Assembly: GCA_000328365.1 (NCBI GenBank)
Contig: KB308479.1
Span: forward strand, 5,531-69,530
Length of the DNA stretch: 64,000 nucleotides
Reading direction: 5' to 3'
DNA from: Capitella teleta
Lineage: Eukaryota > Annelida > Polychaeta > Capitellidae
Shown: in pieces, positions 34,650-47,370 of the stretch
Layout: every line of letters starts with the position of its first letter
How positions within the stretch are numbered: position 1 is the stretch's first letter
Notes under the pieces: model-generated
What the model saw: only the letters and a program-made list of their open reading frames with translations
Told to the model about the DNA's origin: nothing
The model's database searches: none
Position numbers and translations under genes: made by a program

Positions 34650-36164
34650 GGCTAGTACGGTCCTGAAGGGTCCATGATGGTAATTAACACGCCTGACCAC
34701 AATGAGCAGTGGTGAAGAAGAGAATGCCGAGATGATCAGCAGAACTTGATACTGGAGTACAGCAGATAACGATGATGGAGAATTCAGAGGAGAAGAGGAC
34801 TGCAGCGTCAGATGACCTTTCAACGATCAATCCGGGCTTTTAATTATAATATATTATAACTTATTAGTCGACCAATCAGAACATGAGTGCAGATGTGCTT
34901 GGAGACACACGGGATCGAGACATCCAGTATCATCTGGCATTCTACGAGCTTACATGAGAGAGCAGGAAAATGTAATTGTGAGCAAACAGGAGTGTGATGT
35001 AAATCACGTGATGAATTCTTCAAGCACGAATTTCAAAATACCGAGTAGGAATATTCACAGTATGATATTGGCTCAAAATTAGCTACATATACGATATACT
35101 TGTAAGCGTGATCGAGTTGCTTGAAATATAAAATTCAAGCGTTATTCTCAGGAATTTGCGGTGATACATGTATACAGGGCATACAGGCACAAAAAAAAAG
35201 AGCTAAAAATTGGGTGTTGATAATCACACAAAGAACTTGAAGTTGAGAAAATATGTATTATACAAAATAAAGAGATTTCCTATTTTTTGGGGGCCGGATG
35301 CAATTGTAAAACATGAGAGACATCGGGGGCTGCAGCTGCTGGCACCGAGGGCCGGAGTTGGCCCCTGGCCCTGATTCAGTGAGAAGGGACACTTGACCAC
35401 ACAGTGATACACAGTGGCCAAGATTGGAGCTGATTAAGTTAATCAGGAGGATATATCTCATGGGCATGAGTAATTAACTCAAGTAGTAACTCAGTTAATT
35501 AGCATCTCGTTTCAATGAGATACAATTAAACATAGAATGTGTTGTTATAGTGAGTAACCAATGCCAGTTGTTCAGGTGCACTAAATACACCTAGCCGTAT
35601 ATCAAATATATACAAAGAAATAAAATACGTCACTGAAGAATCTTCATGAAAGACTTATTTATTTGTGGAATCCATATTGTCACAACTCAATTCCTGTCTC
35701 TGATTGACCTGCTTAATCTGCCCTTTGAATCACCATGCAAACAATATTTACAACCCTGTAGCAAAATTATAGCAAAAACCTTTTCATGAACGCGCAATGT
35801 GTTCATTATTACATGTTGATGGAGGCCCTGCAACATCCGGCACCTTCATCAAATGAGGTAATAAGAAAATATAAGTAAGAAAGCCTCTACTTTCTACCCC
35901 AGACATACTAAGTACAGTAATGCATAGAACTATCAAATGTACAGTGAAACCCAGTTTCCATGTAAAGAGACTAATTAAAGAGTTCTAACCGTGTACAAAA
36001 AAAACCTGAATTTCCCCCAAAATATGATTTGTAAAATAATTAAATTAAATCTATGTATAACAAAGCAATACTACATGTATATTATATCAGAAATCACTGG
36101 CTGCTTTAAAGCAGCACAAAAGTTGTTTTCACTGAGCAAAAGTTCTATCACAATTCAACGCAAA
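34650..36164. other. Intergenic DNA and PCSK7 3' flank
   Basis: No gene recognised. The part next to 36165 is presumably PCSK7 3' untranslated region. Confidence 0.4.
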
Positions 36165-39100
36165 TCATCTTGCGCTTCTGCTATTCACGGAGGACGTGGA
36201 TGGTCCATTGTTTGAAGGGTCGCCACGGGTGACGCGGAAGTTCTTTTTGCTTGCGTCACATGGACTGCTAGGAAGACTCGAAGATGATTTATTTCGCTTC
36301 ATTCTCGATTCTCGAGATGGACTCTCAGAGTAAATGCTATCCGAAAGAACATCGTCTGTGCTCTCTGCCTGAGGTACCTCTATGAGTGGAATCACCTCAG
36401 CGGGCAACAGACGAGATGTTTCAGTGTCAGGTGCACCAGCTTGATTTTCAAATTCAGCCAATCGTTGAGCTCGCTTCACCAGGCCGATGAGTTTATATTG
36501 ACTACGTTTTTCGTCGTCATAACAAAAAGCGTATTCCAGCGATTGGTAGATGCCCATCACAGCACAAAAGGCACTGCACAACGTAAGCACCTGGATAACA
36601 GAATGTCAGTTAATTATAAATCATATTTGCAGTTCAATTACAGGTGATCTTTTGGTACATACTTTCAGAATGCGTTCTGACAATCCCTTGACCATCTTAT
36701 TTCTCAGTGGAGGTGGTTGGCATGGCGATGTGATGTTATCTCGTAGGTAACGACCGCTGCGTGCATCTCGTGCCAGGGTCCTTCGCACCCGCACTTGATC
36801 AGTCGTCATTGGAGACCCAAATAACTTGAGTCTCCACTTAACAACATGACCTCTACTCATGGGTACGCGACCTTGAAGGAGACATTAAAATGCATTGTGA
36901 TCCAGGGAATTCTACACCAACCAGTGTCAGAGACTAGTAGCGTCCACTTCCCGATAGGGTTCTCTCCCCAGCACCTCACAGTGCTGAACGTCCAGCCTTG
37001 AAAGCCATCTCTACTACTGTAACATCCAATGAATCATTTAGACAGCCATTTAAAGCAAACAGATTTTCATACTCATCATGCGGTCGACTAGCACCCAAAA
37101 TAGACTCCGTTCCACTGGGACATCTGAGCTTGATCTGCACGTCCCCTCTGCGGTCATGGTCGATGGTGACGATTGCTTGAACGTACTCCAGACTGAACAG
37201 CTGGTAGCCTTGCAAGCGATCTTTAGTAACTGTAGATTGAGACAGGGAAAAAACCTTTAAGTGAATCTGAAGATTGATTTCTCACCTGCATACTGCAGCT
37301 CCATGGCTTCCATGTATCCAGGGATAGCAGTGTTGACATCTAGTTCATCAGAGGTGAACACTGTCATCCAGGGCACGGGTTCCCATGCCTTGCAAATAGA
37401 TGTTAGATACAATGAGCACATCCAGCAAACATACCTTCGCAGCATTAACCAGCGCCCATGCATTCATGAGGCCAAAACCATGCTTATGGCTGTGATGCAA
37501 TCCAGCTGCGTTTGTCGTCCAGTGAGCAAGGTCAACGTCCACTTTGTCTGCCGTCATGACAACCAAATGCTGGACATCTCTCCAAGTGAGGCAGGGCTGA
37601 GCCTCCAGCATCAGAGCGATGATCCCGGCTGCAATGGGTGCAGCTGCACTGGTGCCAGTGTGGCCCTCCGTGCACCCAGTACCCCCATCCTTCATCCAGT
37701 CAGTGGTTACAATAGACCGCTGGTACGGCCCGCTTCCACTGCTGTAGGTCACAGCCAGCATGGATGCGCACTCTTCCGCATAGAACGGCATGGAGCCAAC
37801 TTCATCCACTGCTCCAATGGTTAGCGTGTAGATGGAATTAGCGTAGCCGTCGTAGTTACAGTTGTCGCCTCGCTGTCCTCCGTTGCCGCTAGCAACCACG
37901 TAGATGGCGCCATAGCCCCCTCGCCCGTAATCAACGCCAAGACGCATGGCTCGCATCGCCAGGTAATGAGGACCGTCAACGGTTTTGCCGTCATCATCAG
38001 GACCCCAACTGTTGAAAAGATGAGTTAACAATCTCACAATTTAAACAGATTTAATTTTTGTTCACAAAAACACGATATATAAAATAAAAAAAGTGGCAGA
38101 GGAATACGTGTAAATAAATAGATACCAGTTCAATAATCATATGGTATACATGTACTAGTAATTACCTATAATCAAAGTGGATTCAGGGTGAGCAGGCGTC
38201 CACAACTTTTGAGTAATTGTTGTAGAAAAACCTTATATGCTTGACCATATTCAATGATATTTTCATTAAATTTAGATGCAGCTGAGGCAAAAGTTTGAAG
38301 GTTGAGTCATAATTATTATAATTAAATTCATAATTGATACTTGACAATTCACAAATGAAAATGTTGCAGAGTATTTAATGCCAACCAGAAAATACATAAC
38401 GCCTTGGGGAAAAACATAATTAATAAAATGTATTAATCATAACATATCAATGCACGTATGTACTTGAAGGCTTAAAGAAATAATTAGCTAAAAAAAACAT
38501 GCAAGATACAATGGTATATTTCCATAATGGTTTCCTAGAGCTATAAAACAAATTTTTATCAAAATGACGACACATTCATTTTTGAGAATTTTTGTTCATT
38601 TGCTACAACATTCAGCAAAAAGTCTCTCTGAATTGAACTACTATTGGAGATCATCATCCATGGATTAGATAACAATCCAAGTTCAACTTCATTTTCTACA
38701 TTATTATGTATGGTAGGCCCTACACATGGGTCAGTAGATCATGAATTCATGATTGCTATCTGGATGTTCAAAGGGCAAGCGGTCAGAAGATGACTGCCAG
38801 GGCTTCATTAACACCCCCCTCCCGCAAAAAGAGGGTCAATGATGATGAGGCAACAAGAAACATTGAGGCTGCTTCCTATGAGTATAGCGTATAGTACATG
38901 TATGCTATATTGCTTTTGCAATAATAATCGAGTAAAATAATCGAGTAAAATAATCGAGTAAAATAACAAAAGTTGAAAAAAAAAAGAAGAAAAGAATTCA
39001 TTCAGTCAATTCTATTCAGTCACATTCATCATGCGTCTGAATAGTGACCGCATGGAATACCGGTAGTTCATAATTGTAATGCAAATAATACTGGATTGGG

Positions 39101-42100
39101 GCATAACAGAATTTCCCAGGATAAATTATTAAAACAACTTCCAAATATAAAATTTAATTCCATGAACAGGTATGAAAAACGTATTGTTGAGCTTCACAGA
39201 GAGTGAGTTTATACTATATAACTACTGGACCCCATTAATCCGCTGTCATGTAATGTCGGCGATTTCTTTGAAGTCGGGTCAGTTTAACAACAACTGGCGC
39301 CTCCCCGTTTGTTTAACGGCTATTCGCCTTGTTTAGTTAACTTGGTGAGCGTTAAAATCGCAAGCGAAAATTCGGTTAAGTCTTTAATTAAATTTGTCGC
39401 TGGGTTAAGCGATGCTCAGGAGCGGAACGAACGAGATGACGAAGTTGTGAGTGGAGATCAATCGAGTGGAGAAGCGAGTGGATCTGAGCCCGCGAAGAAA
39501 GTCTTGGCGGGGGAAGCGAGGCAGCACGTGCGCGCATTAATGCTATATTTCGAGACATTGGAGGAGTCGGAGGCAGCGAAGCAAGAAAATAGAGATGAAC
39601 TACACAGATTGGGCGTGGTGGAACGGCTTATCACAAGCAGACAACCATCACTGATTTTTTCAAAAAATTAAAATCGTTTAGTGACCTCATGTGATCGTTT
39701 GTGAGATCCTTTTTACCTCCAGCTTCAAACCTTATGATATATGCTACACCGTTAATGCATCACAAGGGTTTTGGGGGTTCTAGAATGACACAAATTTCAT
39801 CAATTTGTGGTCTAAAATGTAATCCGCCCTTTTCGTTAATCCGTCAGTTTCCTTGGGAACGGAGGAAGGTGGATTAACGGAGTCTGACTGTATATAGAAT
39901 ATACATGACATGTTTATAGGGTTTTGAGGACGCCACAAATGAAAGACAAGGTGTTGCAAATGCCATGATATTAAATAAGTAGACAGTTGTTAATGCATAC
40001 GTGTTATATTATTATACCTCTATGTCGCAAAATCAAATCCTTTGAACTGTGGTGCTATAGACAAATTTTAAAAATAAGCTGGCGAGACAGAGTCTCCAAT
40101 GATGCAGTTGAGGATTGTGCAGGAGGAACGTTTTTACTCAAAGATCTTATGCAGAGAAAGTTCAGATATGCTGGTCATAGTTTAAGAGGCAGTTCCAGCT
40201 TTTTACATAACTCTATTTTAGAAGGTGTTATTGAAGGCACCAGAGGCAGAGAATGTGGCTGGATGATATCACTGGCTGGTCCAGGACATCCAGCTATGTG
40301 CAAGCTAGGTGCTTAGCTGAGAATAAAGTAGCTTGGAGACGATTGGTGGCCAACCTTCGAAACAAAGACAGCACTGATTGATTGATGTAACGTACCATAT
40401 AATTATAGAGCTAAAAAAACTCTACATGCCTCGTAATTGCCACCACAGAACAATTTAGCTAATGAACCCATGAAGAGATACAATTAGAAGTATCTGTGAA
40501 ATTAAATACGCATTCTCGCTTGAGATGTTGTTTGTTTACAACTTTCAGATACTTTTTTTTTTGCTTCCTTGATAAACTCACTTGACAGCTTGAAGGGGAG
40601 AAATAGTTTGGCATAGCGTCAAAATCTTCAACCTTAAGTTCAATTAAATCAAGGCTACGAGAGAGGCGATAATACAAACATAGACAGATAACCTCTGCCT
40701 TATTTAATTGTCTGTAGCAATGCACACAATGAAGAAAAATGGAAAATTGTGTCAATAAAATAGATAAAATTGCTCTTAATTTTCAGAGAAATCTCCCTTT
40801 TTTCCCCTGCACATGTGCATTGAATTATAACATTTTTTGGCCATAAATACAAAAAAAATTAGTTTCAAAATGAGGTCAAAACAGAACAAGTGCGACACAT
40901 GATCTGAAGAACTCACTGAAGATTCCAGCAAAGATTCGCCAATTCTGTCTCAATCACTGTTCAATATACTTTAACCTTCAAAGAATAATCACCATTCTAC
41001 AAATCAGAAGGTTGAAAGGAATAATTGCAGATCAATAGTAAAGACATTGATGGAACAGCAACAGATGTTTTGCAATATGTGCTAGTAATTATTACGTGTT
41101 TTGATTCTGTCAAATTCAGCAGATCAGACATTCAGACAAGGTTTACTCAAAGTAGGAAATTATAAACATTCAATGCAATTATATATTATGATTTATCAAA
41201 CCCCAAAACTTAACTCATTCTAACGTCTGCTCTCAAGAGTTAAAATCAATGCTGCAACAATATAAGTTAAAACTTAAAAGTACTGAAAACACGTATAAAA
41301 TTCGCGACAAATCCCTTCCATCTCTGACCTGCAGCTGTAGACATCATTAATGGTGTATCCCTTCATGAAAGCGGTCGCCTCTAGACTGTCCGTCATTGGT
41401 CCATCCAGCACACGTATCCCGGCCACTTTGGCCCCGTACGCCACTCCCACTCCACAGATGCTGTTATCCGCCACGGCCGCAATCTCTCCCGCACACCGTG
41501 TCCCGTGGTGGTTCTTCTCCTTCTCCCCGTGGGGCATCGGATCAGCGTCATTGGAGTTCAGATCCCAGCTTCCCTCCGGACTGTAGTTCACGCGCAGATC
41601 TGGGTTCGTCCACTCCAACCCTGAAAGTAGATTTTGTGAATCAACTCACGCCATAAGAATAAACGCACCATCATCTATGACGGCAGTGGTGACGCCTTTG
41701 CCGGTTATTCCATATTCCCAGACCCCTGTGACGTTGATGTCGTAACCAGGGCTTTCTCTGTTGCGTAAATGCCATTGCTTATGGTACATAGGGTCATTGA
41801 ACTCGACCGATCTTTTCTGTCGTGATCTGACCAATTGTTGCATGTGCCATTGCACGTAGTGATGTGAGTCTAACTTCTGGTGACTTTGTTCTTTTACCCT
41901 CCACCACTCTGCCTCAGTCAGATTGTTCTTAGCCTCGTGGAAATCATCAAACACATCGTCATAATCCTCGGGAGTCTCAGTCACTGTCTCATTGTATCCA
42001 CCGTGGAAGGATTTTGTGATATGTTTAGTGGTGTCCTTGTGAAATTTGTGCACAAAGTAATAATGACCGCGGAATTCACCAATTTGACCCAGATTGTCTA

Positions 42101-42416
42101 GATTGGTTTCCAAGGCAACCAGATCAGCAACCATGTCAAGTTCTCTCCGCGTGTACAGTTCTGGGTCAAACGAGAGCTTGACGGCCCACGACAGAGTCTC
42201 TAAGTGACTCCGTCCACTGAAGAAGTCATGTGACTTGCGCTTTGTCTTCTTAAACCGGAGATTGTCATCGCCGTTGCCATGGGTTACGAGGACGAAGAGG
42301 AGATGAAGCAAGAGGAGGAGGCCCAAAGCGTTGTCAGTCAGCATCAGTAAGCGCTCAGTTTCACAACAGAATATTCGTCCAGTGAGCTGCTTCTGCAACA
42401 CGTCATATAGTAACAT
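36165..42416 (-). CDS. PCSK7: Proprotein convertase subtilisin/kexin type 7 (PC7), 8 coding exons
   Basis: Membrane-anchored Ca-dependent serine protease of the trans-Golgi, endosomes and cell surface that cleaves precursors after paired basic residues. Minus-strand exons: 42416-41669, 41620-41329, 38008-37435, 37388-37286, 37229-37073, 37016-36922, 36871-36663 and 36590-36165; all junctions are GT..AG and in phase, giving 867 aa. The Met at 42344 (residue 25) starts a better signal peptide ([17 protein letters not shown]). The prodomain ends at RSRQKR, residue 202. The catalytic set is complete: Asp248 (VIDDG), His288 (HGTRCAGE), oxyanion Asn389 (ASGNGG) and Ser467 (GTSAAAP). The P domain follows ([18 protein letters not shown]), then a membrane helix (about 727-749) and a cytoplasmic tail of about 118 aa, Ser-rich at its end. 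[20 protein letters not shown] and [18 protein letters not shown] identify PC7 rather than furin or PC5. Confidence 0.96.
39225..39890 (+). mobile_element. pogo/Tigger-type DNA transposon, internally deleted
   Basis: 666 bp flanked by TA (39223-39224 and 39891-39892). The right end, reversed, reads CAGTCAGACTCCGTTAATCC and the left end CTGGACCCCATTAATCCGC, diverged inverted repeats of the pogo/Tigger kind. The interior keeps one plus-strand frame (39309-39671) whose end ([18 protein letters not shown]) resembles the C-terminal tail of Tigger/CENPB-like transposases. The DDE domain is gone. It lies inside PCSK7 intron 2, opposite to the gene. Confidence 0.65.
40025..40390 (+). mobile_element. 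LINE reverse-transcriptase C-terminal scrap
   Basis: Reads [20 protein letters not shown] and [18 protein letters not shown], a region following the RT domain that is common to several animal LINE clades. In another frame it goes on to [16 protein letters not shown], so it carries a frameshift near 40.25 kb. It is 5'-truncated, inactive and inside PCSK7 intron 2. Confidence 0.75.
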
Positions 42417-44585
42417 AAAATTTCAACCAACGAAGAGGGACGTCTGATATATGAATGTCAAGCCTGGTATAATTATAATACCCTGGTACTATATACACAG
42501 GTCTTCACAGGGTTATTGAGGGGTATACGTGGTTAACCATGTAATCTTGGACAACAGTAAATAATCATAATTTCATACATTAGTACATAATCTTCACTCT
42601 CCATATGTTCTCCATGTAAAGTGTAGGCCAAAATGAATACCGGTATGTAAATGAATTTAATTGTTTTATTTTTATAATTATTTTAAGTGTGTCCCCTATT
42701 CCTTCTTTCTGTTGATCATTACTACCGGTATGTCTATTTTTAATGCAACAAAATAAAGAAACACACACATATATATATATATATATTATTTAATCCATGA
42801 TTCAAACTAGGAAGTAAAATTCGAATTGAAAGCCTTTAATCTACAAGATGAATTCCCCTTAAGAGAAATAATATTTGTTACCCAAACATACAAAAGCACA
42901 GGTGATATGCTTCTCTACACTTAAAACGCTTCAGTCAACTTGAGTGGTATCAGGTTATATACATGACTCATAAACTGCACCTAATTATGCATAGTAGGTG
43001 CTAACGAAAAAGAGATTAATCATACAAACCTCTTGTATATGTAGGCCTATATTATAAACAAGGTCTTTATTGATTTATTTTGATTAGGTCTAATTATATT
43101 TAGCTCCGGAATTTAGGGGTCATCTCTAACCGGTCGTATACAAATTTCCTTGTACTTTCCAGGATGAATAATGAATGATTATACTTATACATGTAGTAAG
43201 TTGTACATTATCGTACATTGGTTATATATTAATAGAAAACAAAACTGACCCAATAGCAGCCAGTTTTCACATAGTGCACATGTGTGCATAATGCCCTAAT
43301 AATATTGGCTCAAATTGAGAATGAACAAGTGATCAAGTTACATATTATGACTCATGATGCATACAACATCTGCTCTTGGCTCTACTGTTCTACTGATAGG
43401 CCTATGTTATGATATTGTTAAATACATATCAATAAAGTGAATAATCATGTCAATTCTGTCCCTAGCTAGTACATATAAAAGTGTAAGTAGCTTGAACAAT
43501 TTTAATCGTCCTTCTTAAAATACACTCAAAGATTCCTAGCCGCGACACAGTAGCCAATTGAAAGGAATGGTATGGGTAAAGAAATATTCTGTGAACCCCA
43601 CCCCCTCGTATCCCCATCCAGTGACCAGTGCCGTAGACTAGTGACCAGCTTCACCAAGTAAAATAAATAAAGCCTAGCGATTTTGGCTGGCTATATAAAT
43701 TGACAGTCGCTATTGTTCCGGCTACCAGAAAAATAACTTGAGCATATGAGCATAATTGCTTCAGCAAAGCAATAGTTTGAGCATTAACCTAGCTCCCCAA
43801 GCAGTAGTGCATATGCGCGCTGTGCTACCCTTTGGCATCGAAAATTGACACTCTCACCCCATGCATTGTTTTATATGATATTGTACATTCGCCAGAATCA
43901 TAACGCCAAACGTCTTAGATATCTTTTTGTTACCTCCTGTTATCGCCGGAACAATAGTCACTTCAATATAAATCAATTAAATTAATGAATAAAGTCTGAA
44001 AAAAAAAAAAGAAGAGAAAAACGGATGGAATATAAAATATGTCAATTTTACAATTTTGATCACGTGATTTTAATCACTGGGCCGGTCAATCAGGTCACCC
44101 ACCGGCGAGGGATGCCAGTGGTGAGAGGACAAGTGGTCAGAGCCCCACAGGTGAGTCGCTGTATCAGTGTTAGTGTATGACACCTCACCTCAGCATATCT
44201 GATATCAAAAAGAGAACAGGATCGCTCGTCCTCAAAAAAGCACAGAGCAAAATATTGATCACAGATATGCTAGCAGTGAAAGTGAACTCCAGAAATCGAT
44301 ATCATCAAAAGTCATTACAGAACGCTGAACGCATCGTCATTAATCCGCTCAAATATCTTATCTGATAATGCAGATACCGTTTGTCGACTGTTGACACTTT
44401 GCTCCAATCGAAATAATGCACGCTCCCTGTTGACTGCTAATTCGAATGTCATTCGCCAGAAGGCGCTCATTCTCGCGTTATGATTTCATCGACAGAACTT
44501 GTCCAATTCATAACGTACTCAACAGAAATGTGCAGAAATCATAGTGCGTGATGCATGAATATACCAGTTGTCCCGCGGTGTGTCT
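42417..44585. other. Intergenic DNA upstream of PCSK7
   Basis: No gene recognised. A short (AT)n run at 42769-42786. The PCSK7 promoter should lie at the left edge but no motif stands out. Confidence 0.4.
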
Positions 44586-45408
44586 AAATCCCTAAAACAA
44601 GTTCATGTTTGCCCTAAAACGAGATGTTTGCCCTAAAATGACTTTGTTTGCCCTAAAATGAGATTTTTTTTGGCCCTAAAACAAGTTCGTGTTTGCCCTA
44701 AAACGAGTTGTTTGCCCTAAAATGAGATTTTTTTGTTTGCCCTAAAACAAGTTCGTGTTTGCCCTAAAATGACTTTGTTTGCCCTAAAATGAGATTTTTT
44801 TGTTTGCCCTAAAACAAGTTTGTTTGCCCTAAAACGAGTTTGTTTGCCCTAAAACGAGTTTGTTTGCCCTAAAATGACTTGTTTGCCCTAAAATGACTTT
44901 GTTTGCCCTAAAGTGAGATTTTTTTTGTTTGCCCTAAAACGAGTTTGTTTGCCCTAAAATGACTTTGTTTGCCCTAAAACGAGTTGTTTGCCCTAAAACG
45001 AGTTTGTTTGTCCTAAAATGACTTTGTTTGCCCTAAAACGAGTTGTTTGCCCTAAAACGAGTTTGTTTGCCCTAAAATGACTTTGTTTGCCCTAAAATGA
45101 GATTTTTTTGTTTGCCCTAAAACAAGTTCGTGTTTGCCCTAAAACGAGTTGTTTGCCCTAAAATGAGATTTTTTTTGGTTTGCCCTAAAACGAGTTTGTT
45201 TGCCCTAAAACGAATTTGTTTGCCCTAAAATGACTTTGTTTGCCCTAAAATGACTTGTTTGCCCTAAAACGAGTTTGTTTGCCCTAAAACGAGTTTGTTT
45301 GCCCTAAAATGACTTTGTTTGCCCTAAAATGACTTGTTTGCCCTAAAACGAGTTTGTTTGCCCTAAAATGATATTTGTTTTTTTTGTTTGCCCTAAAATG
45401 ACTTTCAC
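44586..45408. repeat. Minisatellite on a TTTGCCCTAAAA core, about 40 units
   Basis: About 820 bp of tandem units, each TTTGCCCTAAAA plus one of a few short endings: CGAGTTTG or CGAGTTG, TGACTTTG or TGACTTG, TGAG followed by 5-8 T, and CAAGTTCGTG. Most units are 19-26 bp. The unit types are not random but recur in short runs. The region is non-coding on both strands; the minus-strand frame over its right end is a translation of the repeat. A single TTTTAGGGCA word recurs in inverted form at about 45525. Confidence 0.95.
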
Positions 45409-46185
45409 CAGCCAATGGCGTACTAAGAATGGTGATTTTCGGCAAGCGGGCGTTTATCCTCCATATGATTGTGTGCGAGAAGTTTGAAGCAGCTAGTTGA
45501 CTGAAATTACGTGTAACATCTTGTTTTAGGGCATAGAATGGTCGGAGATTGAATGCACAAAACAATGCGTTATGATTATCGAAAGAGATGAGAGGAAAAA
45601 CACGGAAGAGTCACAATGAAAAATGCCTCGTGTACACTGTTTTGCGTGTTGAGCATCGCGATTTTGCGCAAGGAGACTTTAATTATCGATATGATTGTGT
45701 GTGAGAAATTTGAAACAGGATAAAATTGGAAATAAAGTTAAAACAGTAGGATAAATTTATACGAGACCAATAAATAAAAATGGAACAAAACAATGCATCA
45801 ATAGAGGAAATGGAAGTGCTAGTATTAGCAATTATCCCTTTTCATTTGGTTATAGAACTTATAGGCAGTATTTAATGAGATGCAACAGTATTTCCCAAAT
45901 CAACAACTAAAGCCAAAATCATATTATTCATATATAACTTCATATAACTAATATCTTACCTGTTGTCGAGATTATAGATGTTCCAATCATCCATTCGCTT
46001 GTGATTCAGGGACCCTAGAACATTCCTCAGACTAGTGTGTGCAGACAGAGAACATCACAATCTAGGCGCAATGTGATGCACTGCTTGTCATCTGATGCTA
46101 CCTCAACTTCCATTGCACTCAAACTGACAATAGCATTAGCTAAAATATAAATATACGTGATAACGGTTATCCCGTAGAAAGTGGA
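45409..46185. other. Flank of the minisatellite, one exon-like segment
   Basis: A minus-strand segment at about 46031-45959 sits between CACACACTAG and AG|GTAAGATA. It reads LRNVLGSLNHKRMDDWNIYN without a stop. It could be a single exon of an unrecognised gene; no neighbouring exons were found. Confidence 0.25.
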
Positions 46186-46190
46186 AGGGG

Positions 46191-46192
46191 GT

Positions 46193-46283
<91 letters not shown>

Positions 46284-46285
46284 TT
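46191..46285. repeat. (TTTA)n microsatellite, about 23 units
   Basis: Pure tetranucleotide repeat; the Leu-Phe-Ile-Tyr frame through it is not a gene. Confidence 0.97.
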
Positions 46286-47090
46286 AAAAGTTATGAATCG
46301 CGAACAGTCAACAAACTCAATGCCCTCTCAATAAACTATAGAGTGTTCAGCTCGTCACCAATCTCGTACGTGTCTCTTTTCTCTAAGGCTATATATCATG
46401 AAGGCGAAGCTTGGAGCGTAAAAACGAGCGATAGTAGTGATCGCATAGATCATTGCTGACAACCAGATAATGGTTTGAATGCGAACTCGAGACGCGGCTA
46501 TTGAATCGCGACGAACGTATATGCTTGTACTTGGTTTTGAAAGACACGATCGATAAGTCGATATCACGGTCTTTGCACTGATGACGCTGTCATGCGAGGA
46601 GAATCTCCTCGCTCAATAATGCAGATCTCTCTCAACACTGTTTCCCATTTTCAGTGAAGTCTTTTACGAAGAAGAAAGAGACAAGTACAAAGGGACGAGC
46701 AGTGCATGCAATTGCCATGACGGTCTCCCCATCCGAAATAAAACCAATGAATGTAACGTTTTCTTGAATAGTTTTGATGAATGGATGGAGGTTTTTGCCT
46801 GAAAATATCGATCTTAGGCTCTTTTTTTTTTCCTTTTTTTTTCTTTGTTTTGCGAGCGACTCTTGGCGTTGCCATAGGTGTGGCACCGACGCCCTGATTA
46901 ACGAATGACGCAGTAAACCACAATCCATTTCTTTGTATTGCTGTAATTATTAGGTCTACGTGTTGTTTATAATGTAGAGGTGAGAATTAAGGTAAAACTC
47001 ACGCAACAGGAGACTTTGAATGATTATTCTTACGATATGCATAAAGTGCATTAGCAAAATTTGTACAAATGTATATGTCCACTTATCCAA
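46286..47090. other. Intergenic DNA
   Basis: Two overlapping minus-strand frames of 90-98 codons (46632-46928) look like chance; no family recognised. Confidence 0.35.
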
Positions 47091-47093
47091 TTA

Positions 47094-47370
47094 TGGGCTT
47101 GGGCTTGAGGCTTCATTTCTTCAATTAATTATGCCAAACTTTGCTGGACCTTAATTTGCCTAATATTTGTAAACTCATCTAGGGAAGTTTAGGTCAAGGT
47201 TCTTGGCTTGAGGTTTCATTTTCCCCATATCTATTCAAAATTTCACTGGATCTCTTACGTAATATTTGTAAACTCAGAGCATCTAGTGAAGTTTAGGTCA
47301 AGATTCTTGGCTTGAAGCTTCATTTCCCCTATCATTTATTCAAAATATCACTGCATCCCTTACATAAAAT
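47094..47370. repeat. Tandem repeat of about 103 bp, 2.5 copies
   Basis: AGGTCAAGGTTCTTGGCTTG (47191) recurs as AGGTCAAGATTCTTGGCTTG 103 bp later. A diverged first unit starts at GGGCTTGGGCTTGAGGCTTC. Each unit continues with TTCATTT..CCC, TTCAAAAT.TCACTG and ATATTTGTAAACTC. Confidence 0.8.

Larger units (their letters stand above)
38009..41328. other. PCSK7 intron 2 (3.3 kb) with transposon remains
   Basis: The only long intron of the gene. Besides the pogo/Tigger derivative and the LINE scrap listed separately it has a three-copy 14-bp tandem (AATAATCGAGTAAA, about 38928-38965) and AT-rich filler. No other gene was seen. Confidence 0.6.

Noticed and set aside
37261-37824. Plus-strand 187-codon frame
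   Set aside because: Antisense shadow of PCSK7 exons 3 and 4.
44586-45408. CRISPR-like array or internal telomere
   Set aside because: The genome is animal, there are no unique spacers, and the units are 19-26 bp variants around CCCTAAAA rather than a pure heptamer. It is a minisatellite.
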